Shown: positions 29,160 to 40,190 of the stretch, piece by piece
Layout of the letters: the number at the start of each line of letters is the position of its first letter
Position numbering within the stretch: the stretch's first letter is position 1
From: Spirogloea muscicola
Lineage: Eukaryota > Streptophyta > Zygnematophyceae > Spirogloeales > Spirogloeaceae
NCBI GenBank assembly: GCA_009602725.1
Contig: WELB01000109.1
Coordinates: 338,746-391,181 of the forward strand
DNA: 52,436 bases
Direction: 5' to 3'
The notes under the pieces: model-generated
The model's database searches: none
Told to the model about the DNA's origin: nothing
Seen by the model: the letters and a program-made list of their open reading frames with translations, nothing else
Program-made: the position numbers and the translations under genes

Positions 29160-29179
29160 GCAGGCTTCTGCTACCAATG
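29160..29179 (-). promoter_or_regulatory. Primer-binding site of element G
   Basis: On minus, TTGGTAGCAGAAGCC follows the LTR end CTCGTTACA. It differs from the TGGTATCAGAG used by the A, B and D families here, suggesting a different primer or a decayed site. Confidence 0.55.
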
Positions 29180-30234
29180 TAACGAGATTACACTGGTGGA
29201 ACATCAATATCATGGGGAAGATAGCTGGAGGATACTGAGGAGGCCAACCACCTCACTAGTCGGGCGAAGGACGACGCACGACATTGGATAAAGCGCAAAC
29301 CTAATTACGGCACTCTATTAGTAGTAATATTAGGAACGGGTCCCCGCAATCGGCGGCGACTCCAGCGGCGGAGGTGGCGGTGACGGGTGGGTATGCTGCG
29401 AGGGCGTGTAGCAAGTGGCCGGACGCTCAATAATGCCTTGAGGCCGGAGGCAGGGCTCCGCGAAACCTCGATGGGTACTTAAGGGGGAGAAGCGGCTCCT
29501 GCAAGCCCCCCCCGGACGCTTGTGTCCACAATTGTCGCAATTCAACCCTTGGCTTGTTGCCTTGTTTTGACCCATTGAAAGGTTTGACTCCGACCTTTGC
29601 TTTGCGACACCAACGCCTCGCTCTGGGGCTTGACGACCCTCGTTCTTTACAACCAAACCGCAGAGTCCTGGCCTGTAGGCGGAGCTTCAGGTGTGGCACG
29701 TCGACGTGTACTTAGCGCTGTATGGGCAGGCACGATAGCTGTCATGCCCGGGCCCAGAGCGTCGTTGTAGCGTCGGCTAGAGAGCGGATGAGCGGAACCG
29801 AGCAGGGCTAACCCTGGTCGGATATCTCAGGTAGGAAGGTGGTAGAGGGACCCTCAGCGAGGGTAACGGGTGACGCGCTGGGGAGGGTGCAACCGGAATG
29901 GGCGGGCCAGGGCCGGAGACGCCCCGGGCCGCCGGACACTAAAGGCCGGGTTACACCCGGGTCGGGCGGCCGCGCCGAGGGGTACGTAGTGCGCATTGTA
30001 TGGAATGACCGGCGTTACACTGGCGCGGGCCCGGTCGTGGTCGCACGCCATGAAGGCGCCACACCGGACGCTGACCAGGACGCCTTTTGTCCCCATCATG
30101 GAGGAAACGGCGTCGTGTGCCACGAGGGTGGCCGGAATTGGGACCACCTCCCGAGGTGATCTCGATTCCGACCACCCCCCCCTCCACCCCGGCCCCGCCC
30201 GAGAAGGGACAGCTGGCACCATCCCTCCAATTAC
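29180..30234 (-). mobile_element. LTR-G, 5' LTR in minus orientation
   Basis: On minus it begins TGTAATTGGAGGGATGGTGC at 30234 and ends AATCTCGTTACA at 29180, about 1055 bp. It interrupts the RT of A-3 right after a finger segment. No second LTR-G copy was seen in the window. Its sequence lacks the U5-like block shared by the other LTR families. Confidence 0.6.
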
Positions 30235-31310
30235 ACAATAAATTTGAAATACGCATCCGCACGTGCAGGCGGCCTCGGCCTCCGTGGCAGATCATCTATT
30301 CGAGGCAATGGATAGCGATTCTTGATGGTAAGCTTGTTCAAAGCCCGATAATCGATGCACATCTGTAGAGTGCCATCCTTCTTTCTGACAAAGAGAATGG
30401 GTACTCCGTATGGCGACTGAGAGGGCTCAATGTAGCCCTTGGCCAGCAGGTCCTCGACCTGGGATTGCATCTCTCGAAATTCGAGAGGGCTAAGTCGGTA
30501 CATGGGAGGGTAAGGCGGGTGAGCGCCTGGCTCCAATGGAATGGTGTGAGCCACACCTCGGTGAGGAGGGAGACCGTCCGGAAGAGAGTCGGGAAAACCG
30601 TCCGCAAACTCATCCAGCAGCTTATCAAGAATTCCGCCATGTGAATCCGCAGCATTCACACACAAGTCAGGCTTGGACTCGTCATAATTGAATGCCACCA
30701 TCACAAGAAATGCCGTCTCGACAGTATTTTTGTGAATCAGCCGCTTCATCTGCATGGCGGACAGCAGAATGGGAGCCCCTGCCGCCAGCGGCGGTGCACA
30801 GGGAAGCTGCTTGCATAGGACAAGGCGCCGTGCGCCACTTTGTACCGTGCAAGTTCGGCGTTCATAGTCAAGGCATGCTGATGTGGCACGAAGCCAGTCA
30901 TCTCCCAATATGACATCAAAAGCGACGGACAACGCAATTGCGTAGAAAAGCACCTCGGCTTCATATTGCTGAATGCGAATTGGAATTGAGCACAAACCCA
31001 TCACAGTGGTGGGGTGGCCATCGGCCAAAGTCACTTTTGCTAGACCGTCTGCTTGCACAGGCAAGCCAGCGGAGCACACCAAATCCCTACTGACGAAGGA
31101 CACTGAGGCCCCTGAGTCTATGAGGAACCTAGCCGGTGCCGAAGCAACCAGCCCCTCAAACAGCATAGTATGTCCACCATGGACGCTGCCAAGAAATGGG
31201 GTGCGAGCGACGTAGACCCGGACCGAGGTCGGGTAAGGCCTATGCTCATAAGCATGAACGCTACGCCTGAGGAGCGTGTGACCTGCCTCGTGCGAGGACA
31301 GCAGGTCCAT
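30235..31310 (-). pseudogene. A-3 protease and RT finger, open 359-codon frame
   Basis: The frame contains [20 protein letters not shown], then [20 protein letters not shown] (active-site Asp intact), [20 protein letters not shown] (protease C-terminal part), [60 protein letters not shown] and [20 protein letters not shown] followed by [15 protein letters not shown]. The last two are RT motifs 1-2. It then runs into LTR-G. The frame is uninterrupted, so A-3 is younger than E1 or H1. Confidence 0.8.
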
Positions 31311-31593
31311 CCCCAGCGGAGCTCGATTAGGTACGCCGCGCCGCGCCTCTGCGGCACAATGAAGAACAGCATTTATTCAGCCTCACGGCGCTCAGGCCAG
31401 CTCAAGTAAATATCAGCAGCCATTTGCAAAGCATTGTGGGCAACCCACACAAATAGAGGCCCTCCGGCCTCCAGGCCTTGCAATAAAGCGGAGATGGAGC
31501 GCACAACCGGCACGGTTGGCGGGCAAGCAATGCCAGCAGGATCAAATAGCTCAAGTGCGTCTGGCTGGATGATGTGGCTATCAGAGGCCAAGG

Positions 31594-32010
31594 TCAGGCA
31601 CTCACGCTTCCCTTTGAAGCCGCCCTTGTCCCGGCCCATCGGGCGCTGTGGACGTGGCCAGCAGATGCCGCCGTGCACTCCCTGGACAGGTGGCCCGGCT
31701 CTCCGCACTTGAAGCAAGTAGCTCCCTCCATGCGCGGCTTGGGGAAGTCCGCGCGCGGCTTGGTGAAGTCCACGCGCGGCTTGGAGAAACCGGCTTGAGG
31801 GCGCGGGTTCAAACCCTGAAGTGGTTGGAAGCGCCTGTCGCGGCGGTCGGCATCAGCACCATCTGCCTGCAGCAGAGGTCGCTTGCTCGGACCTGCAAGG
31901 TTGGGCGTGCCGAGCACCTTGCGTGCATGCTCCACCATCTGTGTGAAGTCCATGAGCTGCTTTGCTGTCGTGGTATCAATGGCGACATGCTCGCGATAGC
32001 GCCGAGGCAT
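31594..32010 (-). pseudogene. A-3 gag C-terminus with zinc knuckle
   Basis: The frame has TTTAKQLMDFTQMVEHARKV, a tandem phenylalanine-proline stretch (FSKPRVDFTKPRADFPKPRM; three near-identical units), the intact CCHC finger CFKCGEPGHLSRECT, and RPQRPMG in the adjoining frame. A frameshift at about 31640 separates the RPQRPMG tail. Confidence 0.75.
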
Positions 32011-32212
32011 CCTGCCTTAAATCGTTGGCACTGTTCAATGGGCGCCATAGGTACCGTGTGGAGCTTTGACAGCAGCAGCCGGAAGCTCCGCAAATAGGTC
32101 TCAAAAGCCTCCTTGCCCTCACCCTCCATGCGGAGCTCATCCAGGGCGTCACGGACGTGCAGCTCCTCGTGGGGGTCACCGTAGGTGGACAGGAGCGAGC
32201 TGCAAAAGAAGC

Positions 32213-33011
32213 TCAAATCGGCGGCTTTCTCGGGGGCGCGCCCTGCTTAATGGTACTCCACCAGTCCCGCGGCTGCCCTGACAGGTAGGTAGAGGCGAGG
32301 CGCACGCGTGCCTCCGCCTCCGTGCGGGAGCAGACGAACCAGTCGTCCATCTCGTGCAGCCAAGGCTGTACCCCGCCCTTGTCGCCGTGGCCAGAAAACT
32401 GCCGCGGTGGGTGAGCCCTGGCCAGGCCATGCTCAGGGGGTCCGTGGTTCTGGCGCCCAAGGTGCACTGTGGCATCCAGCTCTTGCATGCGCCTCTCTGT
32501 GGCGCGCAGCCGGACGAGGAGGGTGCGCAGCTCCGAGCAAAGCCTTGCATGGAGACGGTGTTGGGCTGGGTCCGTTGTAGGCGCTGCTGCTGCAAGGTCC
32601 TGCATGAGGAGGGCGATGCGTTGCACCTCCCCAGCCGACAAGCATTCGGCTCCCAGCTCGGCATACCCTCCCTGGGCTTGTGCCGCAGCGGCCACTGGAT
32701 CCACAGTATCTGGCCCCGCCACGGCCGTCGTGTCCACAGCCGACCGTCCTGGAGCAGTGCGCCGTATCCACGACCATCTGCTCCGCGGCAGCCGCTGCTT
32801 CCGCAGCGGTCCGCGCCACGGCCGCCGCTGCATCTGCAGCGGTCCGCGCCTCCGCAGCCGCTGCCATTGCAGCGGACCGCGCCGCGGCCGCCGCTGCATC
32901 GGCAGCGGTCCGCGCCTCCGCAGCCGCTGCCTCCGCAGCGGACCGCGCTGCCGTCCGCGCTGCCGTCCGTGGCCGGGCGGATCTTGCGCTAGAATGCGTG
33001 GGCGAAGTCAT
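32213..33011 (-). pseudogene. A-3 gag N-terminus with alanine-rich minisatellite
   Basis: The start is MTSPTHSSARSARPRTAART, followed by many copies of an 8-9-residue alanine unit (ARTAADAAAAA, ARSAAMAAAAE and similar, 32770-32990). A frameshift near 32780 leads to AVDTTAVAGPDTVDPVAAAA and then capsid LSAGEVQRIALLMQDLAAAA, HPPRQFSGHGDKGGVQPWLH and YLSGQPRDWWSTIKQG. The end near 32220 is frameshifted into 32216-31809. Confidence 0.7.
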
Positions 33012-33493
33012 CTTGGCTGAGGAACACTGACGGCTCAATACAGCTCCGACAGTCAGCAGAGCCCACACGCCACACTGCAATACAAGGTGCGCGAGACTGC
33101 CGCAGCAGCGAGCGAGCAAGCAAGGCAGCGCGCAACTTCACAGCAGGCAGGCAGACAGCCGCGATGTGACCAAGACTGATGCTCACAAGCAATGCTGGTC
33201 ACACGACTGATCTCACCACACAAAGACTGCAAGCTCAAGCTTCAACTCAAGAGTAGCGAACGCAGCAAGTGGCCTCAAGGATCAGTCTGCAATCTGGCGT
33301 TGGTCGCCCGCTCACAGCGCAAGGATGACGCAGCACCCGGCGCTTCTGCGGAGCCGTCCCACGGACCAACGTCTGGCAAGCACTTCAACTTTGACAGAAA
33401 AAGTCAGGCCAGAATATCAAGGAGATCCTTGCATCATCAGCGAGCACAAGAAGTCACAAGCACGATAGATGCAAGACCGCCTCTGATACCAAT

Positions 33494-34068
33494 TGTAGTG
33501 AATCTCGCCCTGAACACGCAGTTAGAGGGAGAGAGTCCTTATTGAGTTCGAACATAGTGGGTTTAGGAGCCAACCCACTACACCAGGAAGCACTAGCGCA
33601 ATGCGCAGCGGAAGACAGGCCCTGTGGCGCCGCCGTCCGGCGGCGACTCCACCTCCTGGGCGCAGACCAGCGACTGGCCCTTGACGGGCGCAGCCACGGG
33701 CGCCCCGCAGCAGGCCCGCGGCAGTGCGGCGGCTGCTGCGGCGGCGAGCAGCGGCAAGGCTGCTCCTGGGACTTCACTGGCTCGAACTGATTGATGAGCC
33801 TCAGCCCCTGAGGCTCCTTAGTGCTTCCCCGTGCCACCCCCCCTCCAGGGGTGTGAGCAGGTTCGCCCCAAGGCCCGCCTTGCGGCAGGCCCAAAGATCC
33901 TCCCTTGGCCGGGCGGATCCTTGAGGGGTATTTCAGGACGGGCAGGACCCGCACCCGGGCGGGCCACCGACCAGCCAGCCTGGCAGCTGGCAGGGCACCT
34001 GGCCCAAATAATCGGTCATGTAATGCCAACAGAGCCATGTGGCTTAATCAAACGGCTGTTTCACTACA
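33494..34068 (-). mobile_element. 5' LTR of A-3
   Basis: 575 bp, bounded by TGTAGTGAAACAGCC (34068, minus) and GATTCACTACA (33494). It resembles the LTR of A-4 in carrying a CCAGCGACTGGCCCTTGACG segment that other LTR-A copies lack. The primer-binding site follows on minus. Confidence 0.8.
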
Positions 34069-34109
34069 GTATTGGTTTAAGGCATGGAATCGGCTGATTC
34101 GAGTGCGAT

Positions 34110-35373
34110 TGTAACATTCCCCCCGTTTAAGCGTGCCAACGGTCCCACATGCGGCACGCGTGGCACGCGGCCCGCGACACGCACTGCACGCGCCACGTGC
34201 GGCGCGTGCCACGCGCAGCACGCGCTACGCGACTCGCCTTCCCATTCGTCCGGCTCGCGCCACGCGCAGCACGCGCTAGGCGACACGCCTTTCCATTCGT
34301 CACGCTCGTGCCACGAGCAGCACGCGCCACGCGGCACGCGCTGCATGCGCCACGCGCGGCACGCGCCAGTTCCCTAGATCCGTATTCCTGTATCCCCATT
34401 TGTCAGGCCCGCCCCTCCGGAAGAGGACCTTTGGGGCTACCCTCGTCATACCCTCTGGGGAGGGGCGGCAGGAGAAACGCTACAAGTACGGGCCGAGGCC
34501 GACCAACGCCCGAGAGAGACACAGCCCTGCTGCTGCCTAGCCAGCCCCGCTGCTGCCTGCTGCTGCCGCCGCCGCCACAGCTCTGCTGCTGCCGCCTGCT
34601 GCCAGCCAGTCGCCGCAGCTCATCGCTGCGGGCCCCGCCGGCTCTCTGTAAGTCTGTTGGTAGGGTCACCGTCCTAGGGCGGGCCTCAGGGTATGACTTC
34701 CGCTGCGCTCTGTGCGCGTATGTGCGTTGGCGTTCTCCTGGATGAGGGTTGTCTCCGAAACACCCTATGCTCGAATCCAAACCAGGACATTTGACTCTAA
34801 CTGTAGTGAAACAGCCGTTTGGTTAAGCCTCATGGCTCTGTTGGCATTACATGACCGATTATTTGGGCCAGGTGCCCTGCCAGCTGCCAGGCTGGCTGGT
34901 TGGTGGCCCGCCCGGGTGCGGGTCCCGCCCGTCCGGAAGTACCCCTCAAGGATCCGCCCGGCCAAGGGAGGATCTTTGGGCCTGCCGCAAGGCGGGCCTT
35001 GGGGCAAACCTGCTGACACCCCTGGAGGGGAGGGGCACGGGGAAGCACCAAGGAGCCTCAGGGGCAGAGGCCCCACAATCAGTTCGAGCCGAGGAAGCCT
35101 TGGAGCAGCCTTGCCGCTGCTCGCCGCCGCAGCCGCCGCCGCACTGCGCTGCGGGGCCTGCTGCGCCGGCCTGCGCCCAGGAGCTGGAGTCGCCGTCAAG
35201 GCGGCGCCACAGGGCCTGTCTTCCGCTGCGCTATGCGCTAGTGCTTCCTTGTGTAGTGGGTTGGCCCCTAAACCCCCTATGCTCGAATACAATAAGGACT
35301 CGCTCACCCTAACTGCATGTGTAGGGCGAGGATTCACTACACTAACTGTGTGATTAGGGGGAGAGATGTCACA
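34110..35373 (+). mobile_element. Solo LTR-B in H2 gag, with nested solo LTR-A; TSD GCGAT
   Basis: Starts TGTAACATTCCCCCCGTTTA and ends GAGATGTCACA. GCGAT flanks it at 34105-34109 and 35374-35378. Without the nested LTR-A it is about 720 bp. Its 5' part has a GCACGCG-rich stretch (34150-34370) made of repeated CACGCG units that is absent from other LTR-B copies. It falls eight codons into the H2 gag. Confidence 0.85.
34802..35341 (+). mobile_element. Solo LTR-A nested in LTR-B; TSD CTAAC
   Basis: 540 bp, starting TGTAGTGAAACAGCCGTTTG and ending GGATTCACTACA. CTAAC flanks it at 34797-34801 and 35342-35346. It is inserted 27 bp before the 3' end of the host LTR-B. Confidence 0.85.
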
Positions 35374-35865
35374 GCGATATCCTCCTTCGCCTGAAGTACC
35401 TCCGGCTGCGGTCGAGGAGGTGGAGATTGAGGTGGCGGGGCTCCACGCACCCGACCTGGACCGGCCTGACACCTGCCGAGGTGCAACACTTGCGCGTCTC
35501 GTGGAGCAAATAGCAGAGTCGTCCCGAGTGAGGATTCGCTGGCAGCCCCTGAGTGAGAGGCGCCATGCGAAGAGATGCGAACACTGCTCACCCGTGCGGA
35601 TGCAAGGGAGCAGCGGGTTCGTCGCGCCACAGCGAAAGCACGCTATTCTAGGCAGCTGGGGCGTTCCCAGCCGTGCCAGCCCTCTAAGTACGATGGGCAG
35701 GGCAACCTTACCACCTGGTTCCGCGACTTGAACGAGTCATCCACGTTATGCGCAACACCATTTGCATCCCGCGTGGGTATCACGGCCTTGTATCTCACGG
35801 AAGATGTCGCCGTATGGTGGAAAGCCGTTAACTTCTCCTCCACCCCCGGATTGTTTAACACTTAG
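35374..35865 (+). pseudogene. H2 gag
   Basis: The start codon is upstream at about 34084 (MESADSSA), separated by the solo LTR. Downstream pieces show EVEIEVAGLHAPDLD, then (35575-35865) CQPSKYDGQGNLTTWFRDLN and LYLTEDVAVWWKAV, the same landmarks as H1 gag. A frameshift separates the two parts, and the frame stops at 35863-35865. Confidence 0.65.
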
Positions 35866-37329
35866 CATTACTTCACCCACTTACTCACCGCCATGTACAA
35901 ATGACTAAGTGCGCAAAGTTCTACGCCCGCGATGTCACCAATGTGACGTGGTATGTGACACCACACTATACTCGTAAGACGAGTATGTCCGCAGTTTGCT
36001 TTGCCAGTAGTACACTTTGTGCATGGGCTTATGGAAACGCTGGTGAATGAAGAACACTTTGTTGTAAGGTTGCCTTCTAATCACTTGCAAAAAGTTGCGA
36101 ACATGTTTTCGAGCTCGATCAGATTACTTGGCAAATATTGTTATGCCGTGCAGTCGTGGAGTAAACCCTCTAACTCCAAGAAGTTGGCCTATCTGTACCG
36201 CCAAAAGGCAGGCCACTTCCACGTGAAGTATGGAGCGTTCCTCTGAACTGCAATTAAATTGCTCGTCTTTGTAGCTCGTAGCATATTCTTATTGTTGTAC
36301 ATGACTTGGCACTCGGCGCCATAGCGCCAACAATGATTTTGAAAGCGGCTGGTTGTTCAGCCAGTGTCCTTGTGAATACCGGGGCTTTTGCCTCCTGTGT
36401 CAATAAGATTCTTTTAGTATGTACGGTTTTGGATGTAAATTTCACACGTATCTCGCAAAGCTACACTGGCAAATGGACAGTGCCGACAGTCACTGGCAAA
36501 TATCGACTATGCTGCTGGTCAGCACGGGCTTATCAGGACCCATCAGTCTTGTACGAGGTTGGCTAGAATGTGATACCCCCAACCCAAGCTGGCCTAGCTG
36601 TGGCTTCATACCCGTGGAAGTTGTGGACATAATCGTGAGATCAGAACTGTGTGATGCCTCGGCATGGGTGACCCCTGATTTGGTACTCACCTCGCCATAT
36701 CTCTGGTGTTGGCGGTTGGCGCCCTCACCTTGCTTTGTGCTTGGGCACACTCCAAACACTGGAAGTACCATGGTGCTTGCCACTGTATTGGGATGAGTGA
36801 CTGTGGCTGGCCGCCATTCTCATTGACGTAGCAGCCTATGTAGCCCTGGTCAGTAGCACCTCGTTGTATCTATTTCCAGCTTCTACTGCAAGTCCATGGC
36901 TCTCCATAGCTGTTGATGATTTGATCACGGCTACGGGCTAAGGCGGTGTGCTGAGGTAGGGTTGGGCGAATGTTGTCAATGCGCCCTGCAGCACCCGCTG
37001 CCTGGAACTCTCTTCGCCTACACTCCTTGCGGTGCCTATGTATCAAGCCACGTGTGTCGGATCTGGACAAGATCATGTTTCCCTTTGTCCTGTCCGAGTG
37101 GTCTGCATGTAAGCCCGTATACTGAGTGGTGAAGATTGCGCCATTGGCACAGTTATGTGCCTGAGTATTTCTGTGCACGCTACGCGTAAGCCGCTGATGA
37201 TGCTTTCAGCTGGCCAGGGCATTTTGTGTACACTGGGTGAATGCTCGTCTTCGCCTTCGGTTGTCAAAGGGTTGAACTGTATGGGATTGCTTTGACCAGC
37301 ACCCTGGCAAGCTGCGTTGGAAGGCTATA
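35866..37329 (+). pseudogene. H2 protease region and flanks, decayed
   Basis: Near 36330-36420 the plus strand reads LKAAGCSASVLVNTGAFASC and VNKILL, a retroviral protease start with D-T-G-A changed to N-T-G-A. The long frame 36419-36796 follows with WECD and VEVVDIIVRS pieces. From 36850 to 37329 no conserved motif was seen, although the sequence is collinear with H1. Confidence 0.5.
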
Positions 37330-37926
37330 TGTAACAAATCTCGCCCTGAACACGCAGTTAGAGGGAGAGAGTCCTTATTGTATTCGAGCATAGGGGGTTT
37401 AGGGGCCAACCTACTACACAAGGAAGCACTAGCGCATAGCGCAGCGGAAGACAGGCCCTGTGGCGCCGCCTTGACGGCGACTCCAGCTCCTGAGTGCAGG
37501 CCGGCGCAGCAGGCCCCGCAGCGCAGTGCGGCGGCGGCTGCGGCGGCGAGCAGCGGCAAGGCTGCTCCAAGGCTTCCTCGGCTCGAACTCCTTTCTGAGC
37601 CTCAGCCCCTGAGGCTCCTTGGTGCTTCCCCGTGCCACCCCCCTTCCAGGGGTGTGAGTAGGTTCGCCCCAAGGCCCGCCTTGCGGCAAGCCAAAGGTCC
37701 TCCCTTGGCCGGGCGGATCCGTGAGGGGTATTTCCGGACGGGCGGAGCCCGCACTTGGGCGGGCCACCGGCCAGCCAGCCTGGCAGCTGGCAGGGCACCT
37801 GGACCAAATAGTCGGTCATGTAATGCCAACAGAGCCATGTGGCTTAACCAGAAGGCTGTTTCATTACATACCTCCCCACTCTGGTGTTCACGTCCTCGGG
37901 AACCTCGAGAGAACAACTGACAGATT

Positions 37927-38313
37927 TTACACCCGACGGTTGCTGCCTCGACCAAGCCTCGGAACATTACCAACCTTGGCCAGGTATTCCCTGAGAGCAT
38001 CCGGACAATTTGCCAAATTGGCCGCAGGCTCCCTCGTGTTGTGCCCAGGCCCATACCCGAGCCACTTCACCAGATACTCACGAGTCGTACGCCCTCGAGG
38101 CTTGTCCCTGTGAGACAAGATCTCTTCCAACTCAAACTCAAGGCGCGTACCCACAGCCCGCAAGGATAAGTGCCTCGTGCTAAGCAGCACTTGCGCACCA
38201 ACATCAAAGGACAGGTCCTTCCGATGTTTGTCAGCATTAGACTTCTGGCGACTCTGAGCAATTTCCAAGAATTGATGAGCTCGTCTCTGAGCCTCCAAGA
38301 GGGTCCCAGTCAA
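37927..38313 (-). pseudogene. A-2 integrase tail and chromodomain
   Basis: The frame reads LLEAQRRAHQFLEIAQSRQK, ADKHRKDLSFDVGAQVLLST, then FELEEILSHRDKPRGRTTRE and YLVKWLGYGPGHNTREPAAN. The chromodomain is in frame, but its W-E pair is changed to R-E. The spacer and chromodomain are joined by a short deletion that removes the GPY/F segment. Confidence 0.75.
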
Positions 38314-38315
38314 GG

Positions 38316-38906
38316 CTACCGCGGCGGGAACTCGTTCCGGCCTCCCCCCCTGAAGTGGAGCTTTCCAGGGATGCTGAACATAGTTGAGGACGCTGACGTT
38401 GGCGTGTTCAGCAAACCATGATTCTTTGCCATACCCTTGACGGATAGGACAGAGAGCTCAGAGAGGTCAGCTGTGGGTTGCCGAGAAGCTTGACGAGTCG
38501 GACGCAGTTCTGCAGCCCGCACTCCAGAAGCGTTCAAGGCAGCCAACGCATCAGCTCCGCGAATGTTGGGACGCACAGGGTCCCCAATATCAAGCCGTCC
38601 AGGGCAATAAACCCACTGGAAATCGAATTGTGCGGTAAGCGTGCACCACAGCCAGCAAAGCCCGATAATCACTGCACATGCGTAGACACTCATTCTCCTT
38701 TTGACAAAAAGAATAGGCGCTGCGTATGGCAATTGAAAGGACGCATCATAACCCGTCGCCAGCAGGTCGTCGACCTGAGACTGCATTTGTCGAGACGTTG
38801 GACAGTGCAAGTCTGGCGTGCAAAATCGAGGATGCTGGTGGAGCACAAAGCCAAGCAATTCACAATGATCACGCCAAAGGCGACCGTCAGCGCAATAGCG
38901 TAACAA
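38316..38906 (-). pseudogene. A-2 RT stump joined to RNase H end
   Basis: The pieces are RQMQSQVDDLLATGYDAS and [11 protein letters not shown], then DYRA joined at about 38657 to LLAVVHA of RNase H. Another jump leads to FDFQWVYCPGRLDIGDPV and NIRGADALAALNASGVRAAE, and after MAKNHG the sequence jumps to QHPWKAPLQGG before the integrase tail. The RT palm, most of RNase H and the catalytic integrase core are missing. The breakpoints differ from those of A-1 and A-4. Confidence 0.75.
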
Positions 38907-39451
38907 AGCACCTCGGCTTTATATTGCTGAATTGGAATTGAGCGTAAACCCATCACAGTGGTGGGCTGGCCATCGGCTATTGGCACATTAGATAGACCGT
39001 CTGCTTGCAGATGCAAGCCAGCGGAGCACACCAAATCCCTACTCACGAAGGACACTGCGGCCCCTGAGTCTACGAGGAACCTAGCTGGTGCCGTTGCAAC
39101 CAGCCCCTCAAACAGCATGGTATGTCCACCATGGACGCTGCTCAGGAATGGGGTGCGAGCAACGTAGACCCTAACCGCAGTCGGGTAAGGCCTATGCTCA
39201 TAAGCATCGACGCTACGCCTAAGGAGCCTGTGACCTGCCTCGTGCGAGCACAGCAGGTCCATCCCCAGCGGAACTCGACTAGTCACGCCGCGCCTGTGCG
39301 GTACAATGAAGAACAGCATTTCTTCAGCCTCACGGCGCTCAGGCCAGCTCAAGTAAACATCAGCAGCCATTTGCAAAGCATTGTGGGCAACCCACAAAAA
39401 TAGAGACCCTCCAGCCTCCAGGCCTTGCAATGAAGCAGATATTGAGCGCAC
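38690..39451 (-). pseudogene. A-2 protease
   Basis: The 253-codon frame has [60 protein letters not shown] and [20 protein letters not shown]. The D-S-G-A active site is intact. The C-terminal part is shifted by a deletion before the RT stump. Confidence 0.75.
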
Positions 39452-39500
39452 AGCCGGTACATTGGTTGACGGGCAAACAAGACCAGCAAGATCAAACAGC

Positions 39501-40190
39501 TCAAGTGCGTCTGGCTGAATGATGTGGCGCCCAGAGGCGAGGGCTAGGCACTAACGCTTCCTCTTGAAGCTGCCCTTGTCCCGGCCCATCGCGCGCTGTG
39601 GACGTGGCCCAGCGGATGCCGCCGTGCGTGAGCCTTGGCCAGGCCATGCTCAGGGGGTCCGTGGTTCTTGCGCCCAAGGTGCAGTGTGGCATCCACCTCT
39701 TGCATGCGCCGCTCTGTGGCGCGCAGCCGGACGAGGAGGGTGCGAAGCTCCGAGCAAAGCCTTGCATGGAGACGGTGTTGGGCTGGGTCCGTTGTAGGCG
39801 CTGCTGCTGCAAGGTCCTGCATGAGGAGGGCGATTCGTTGCACCTCCCCAGCCGACAAGCCTTCGGCTCCCAGCTCGGCATACCCTCCCAGGGCTTGCCC
39901 CGCAGCGGCCACTGGATCCACAGTATCTGGCCCTGCCACGGCCGGATCCACAGTATCTGGCCCTGCCACGGCCGTCGTGTCCACAGCCGACCGTCCTGGA
40001 GCAGGCGTCGTATCCACGACCGTCTGTTCCGCGGCAGCCGCTGCTTCCGCAGCGGTCCGCTCCGCGGCAGCCGCTGCATCCGCAGCGGTCCGCGCCTCCG
40101 CAGCCGCTGCATCCGCAGCGGACCGCGCTGCCGTCCACGCTGCCGTCCGTGGCCGGGCGGATCTTGCGCTAGAATGCGTGGGCGAAGTCA
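39501..40190 (-). pseudogene. A-2 gag, missing its C-terminal half
   Basis: The start MTSPTHSSARSARPRTAAWT is followed by alanine-rich units (ARTAADAAAAAERTAAEAAA), then a directly repeated GPDTVDPAVA/GPDTVDPVAA segment and the capsid LSAGEVQRIALLMQDLAAAA. After PEHGLAKAHA it jumps to the conserved gag end (HVHSARWAG), so the central capsid and zinc knuckle are deleted. Confidence 0.75.

Larger units (their letters stand above)
30235..34068 (-). mobile_element. Element A-3, 5' half (LTR, gag, protease, RT start)
   Basis: The 5' LTR is 33494-34068 (575 bp; starts TGTAGTGAAACAGCCGTTTG on minus). The primer site is at 33480-33491, gag 33011-31594, then protease-RT to 30235. The element is cut in RT by LTR-G, and no 3' half was found to the left. 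It lies inside H2, five bases (GTATT, 34069-34073) before H2's gag leader. It has the least damaged protease-RT of the A group and is not deleted in RT up to the break. Confidence 0.75.
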
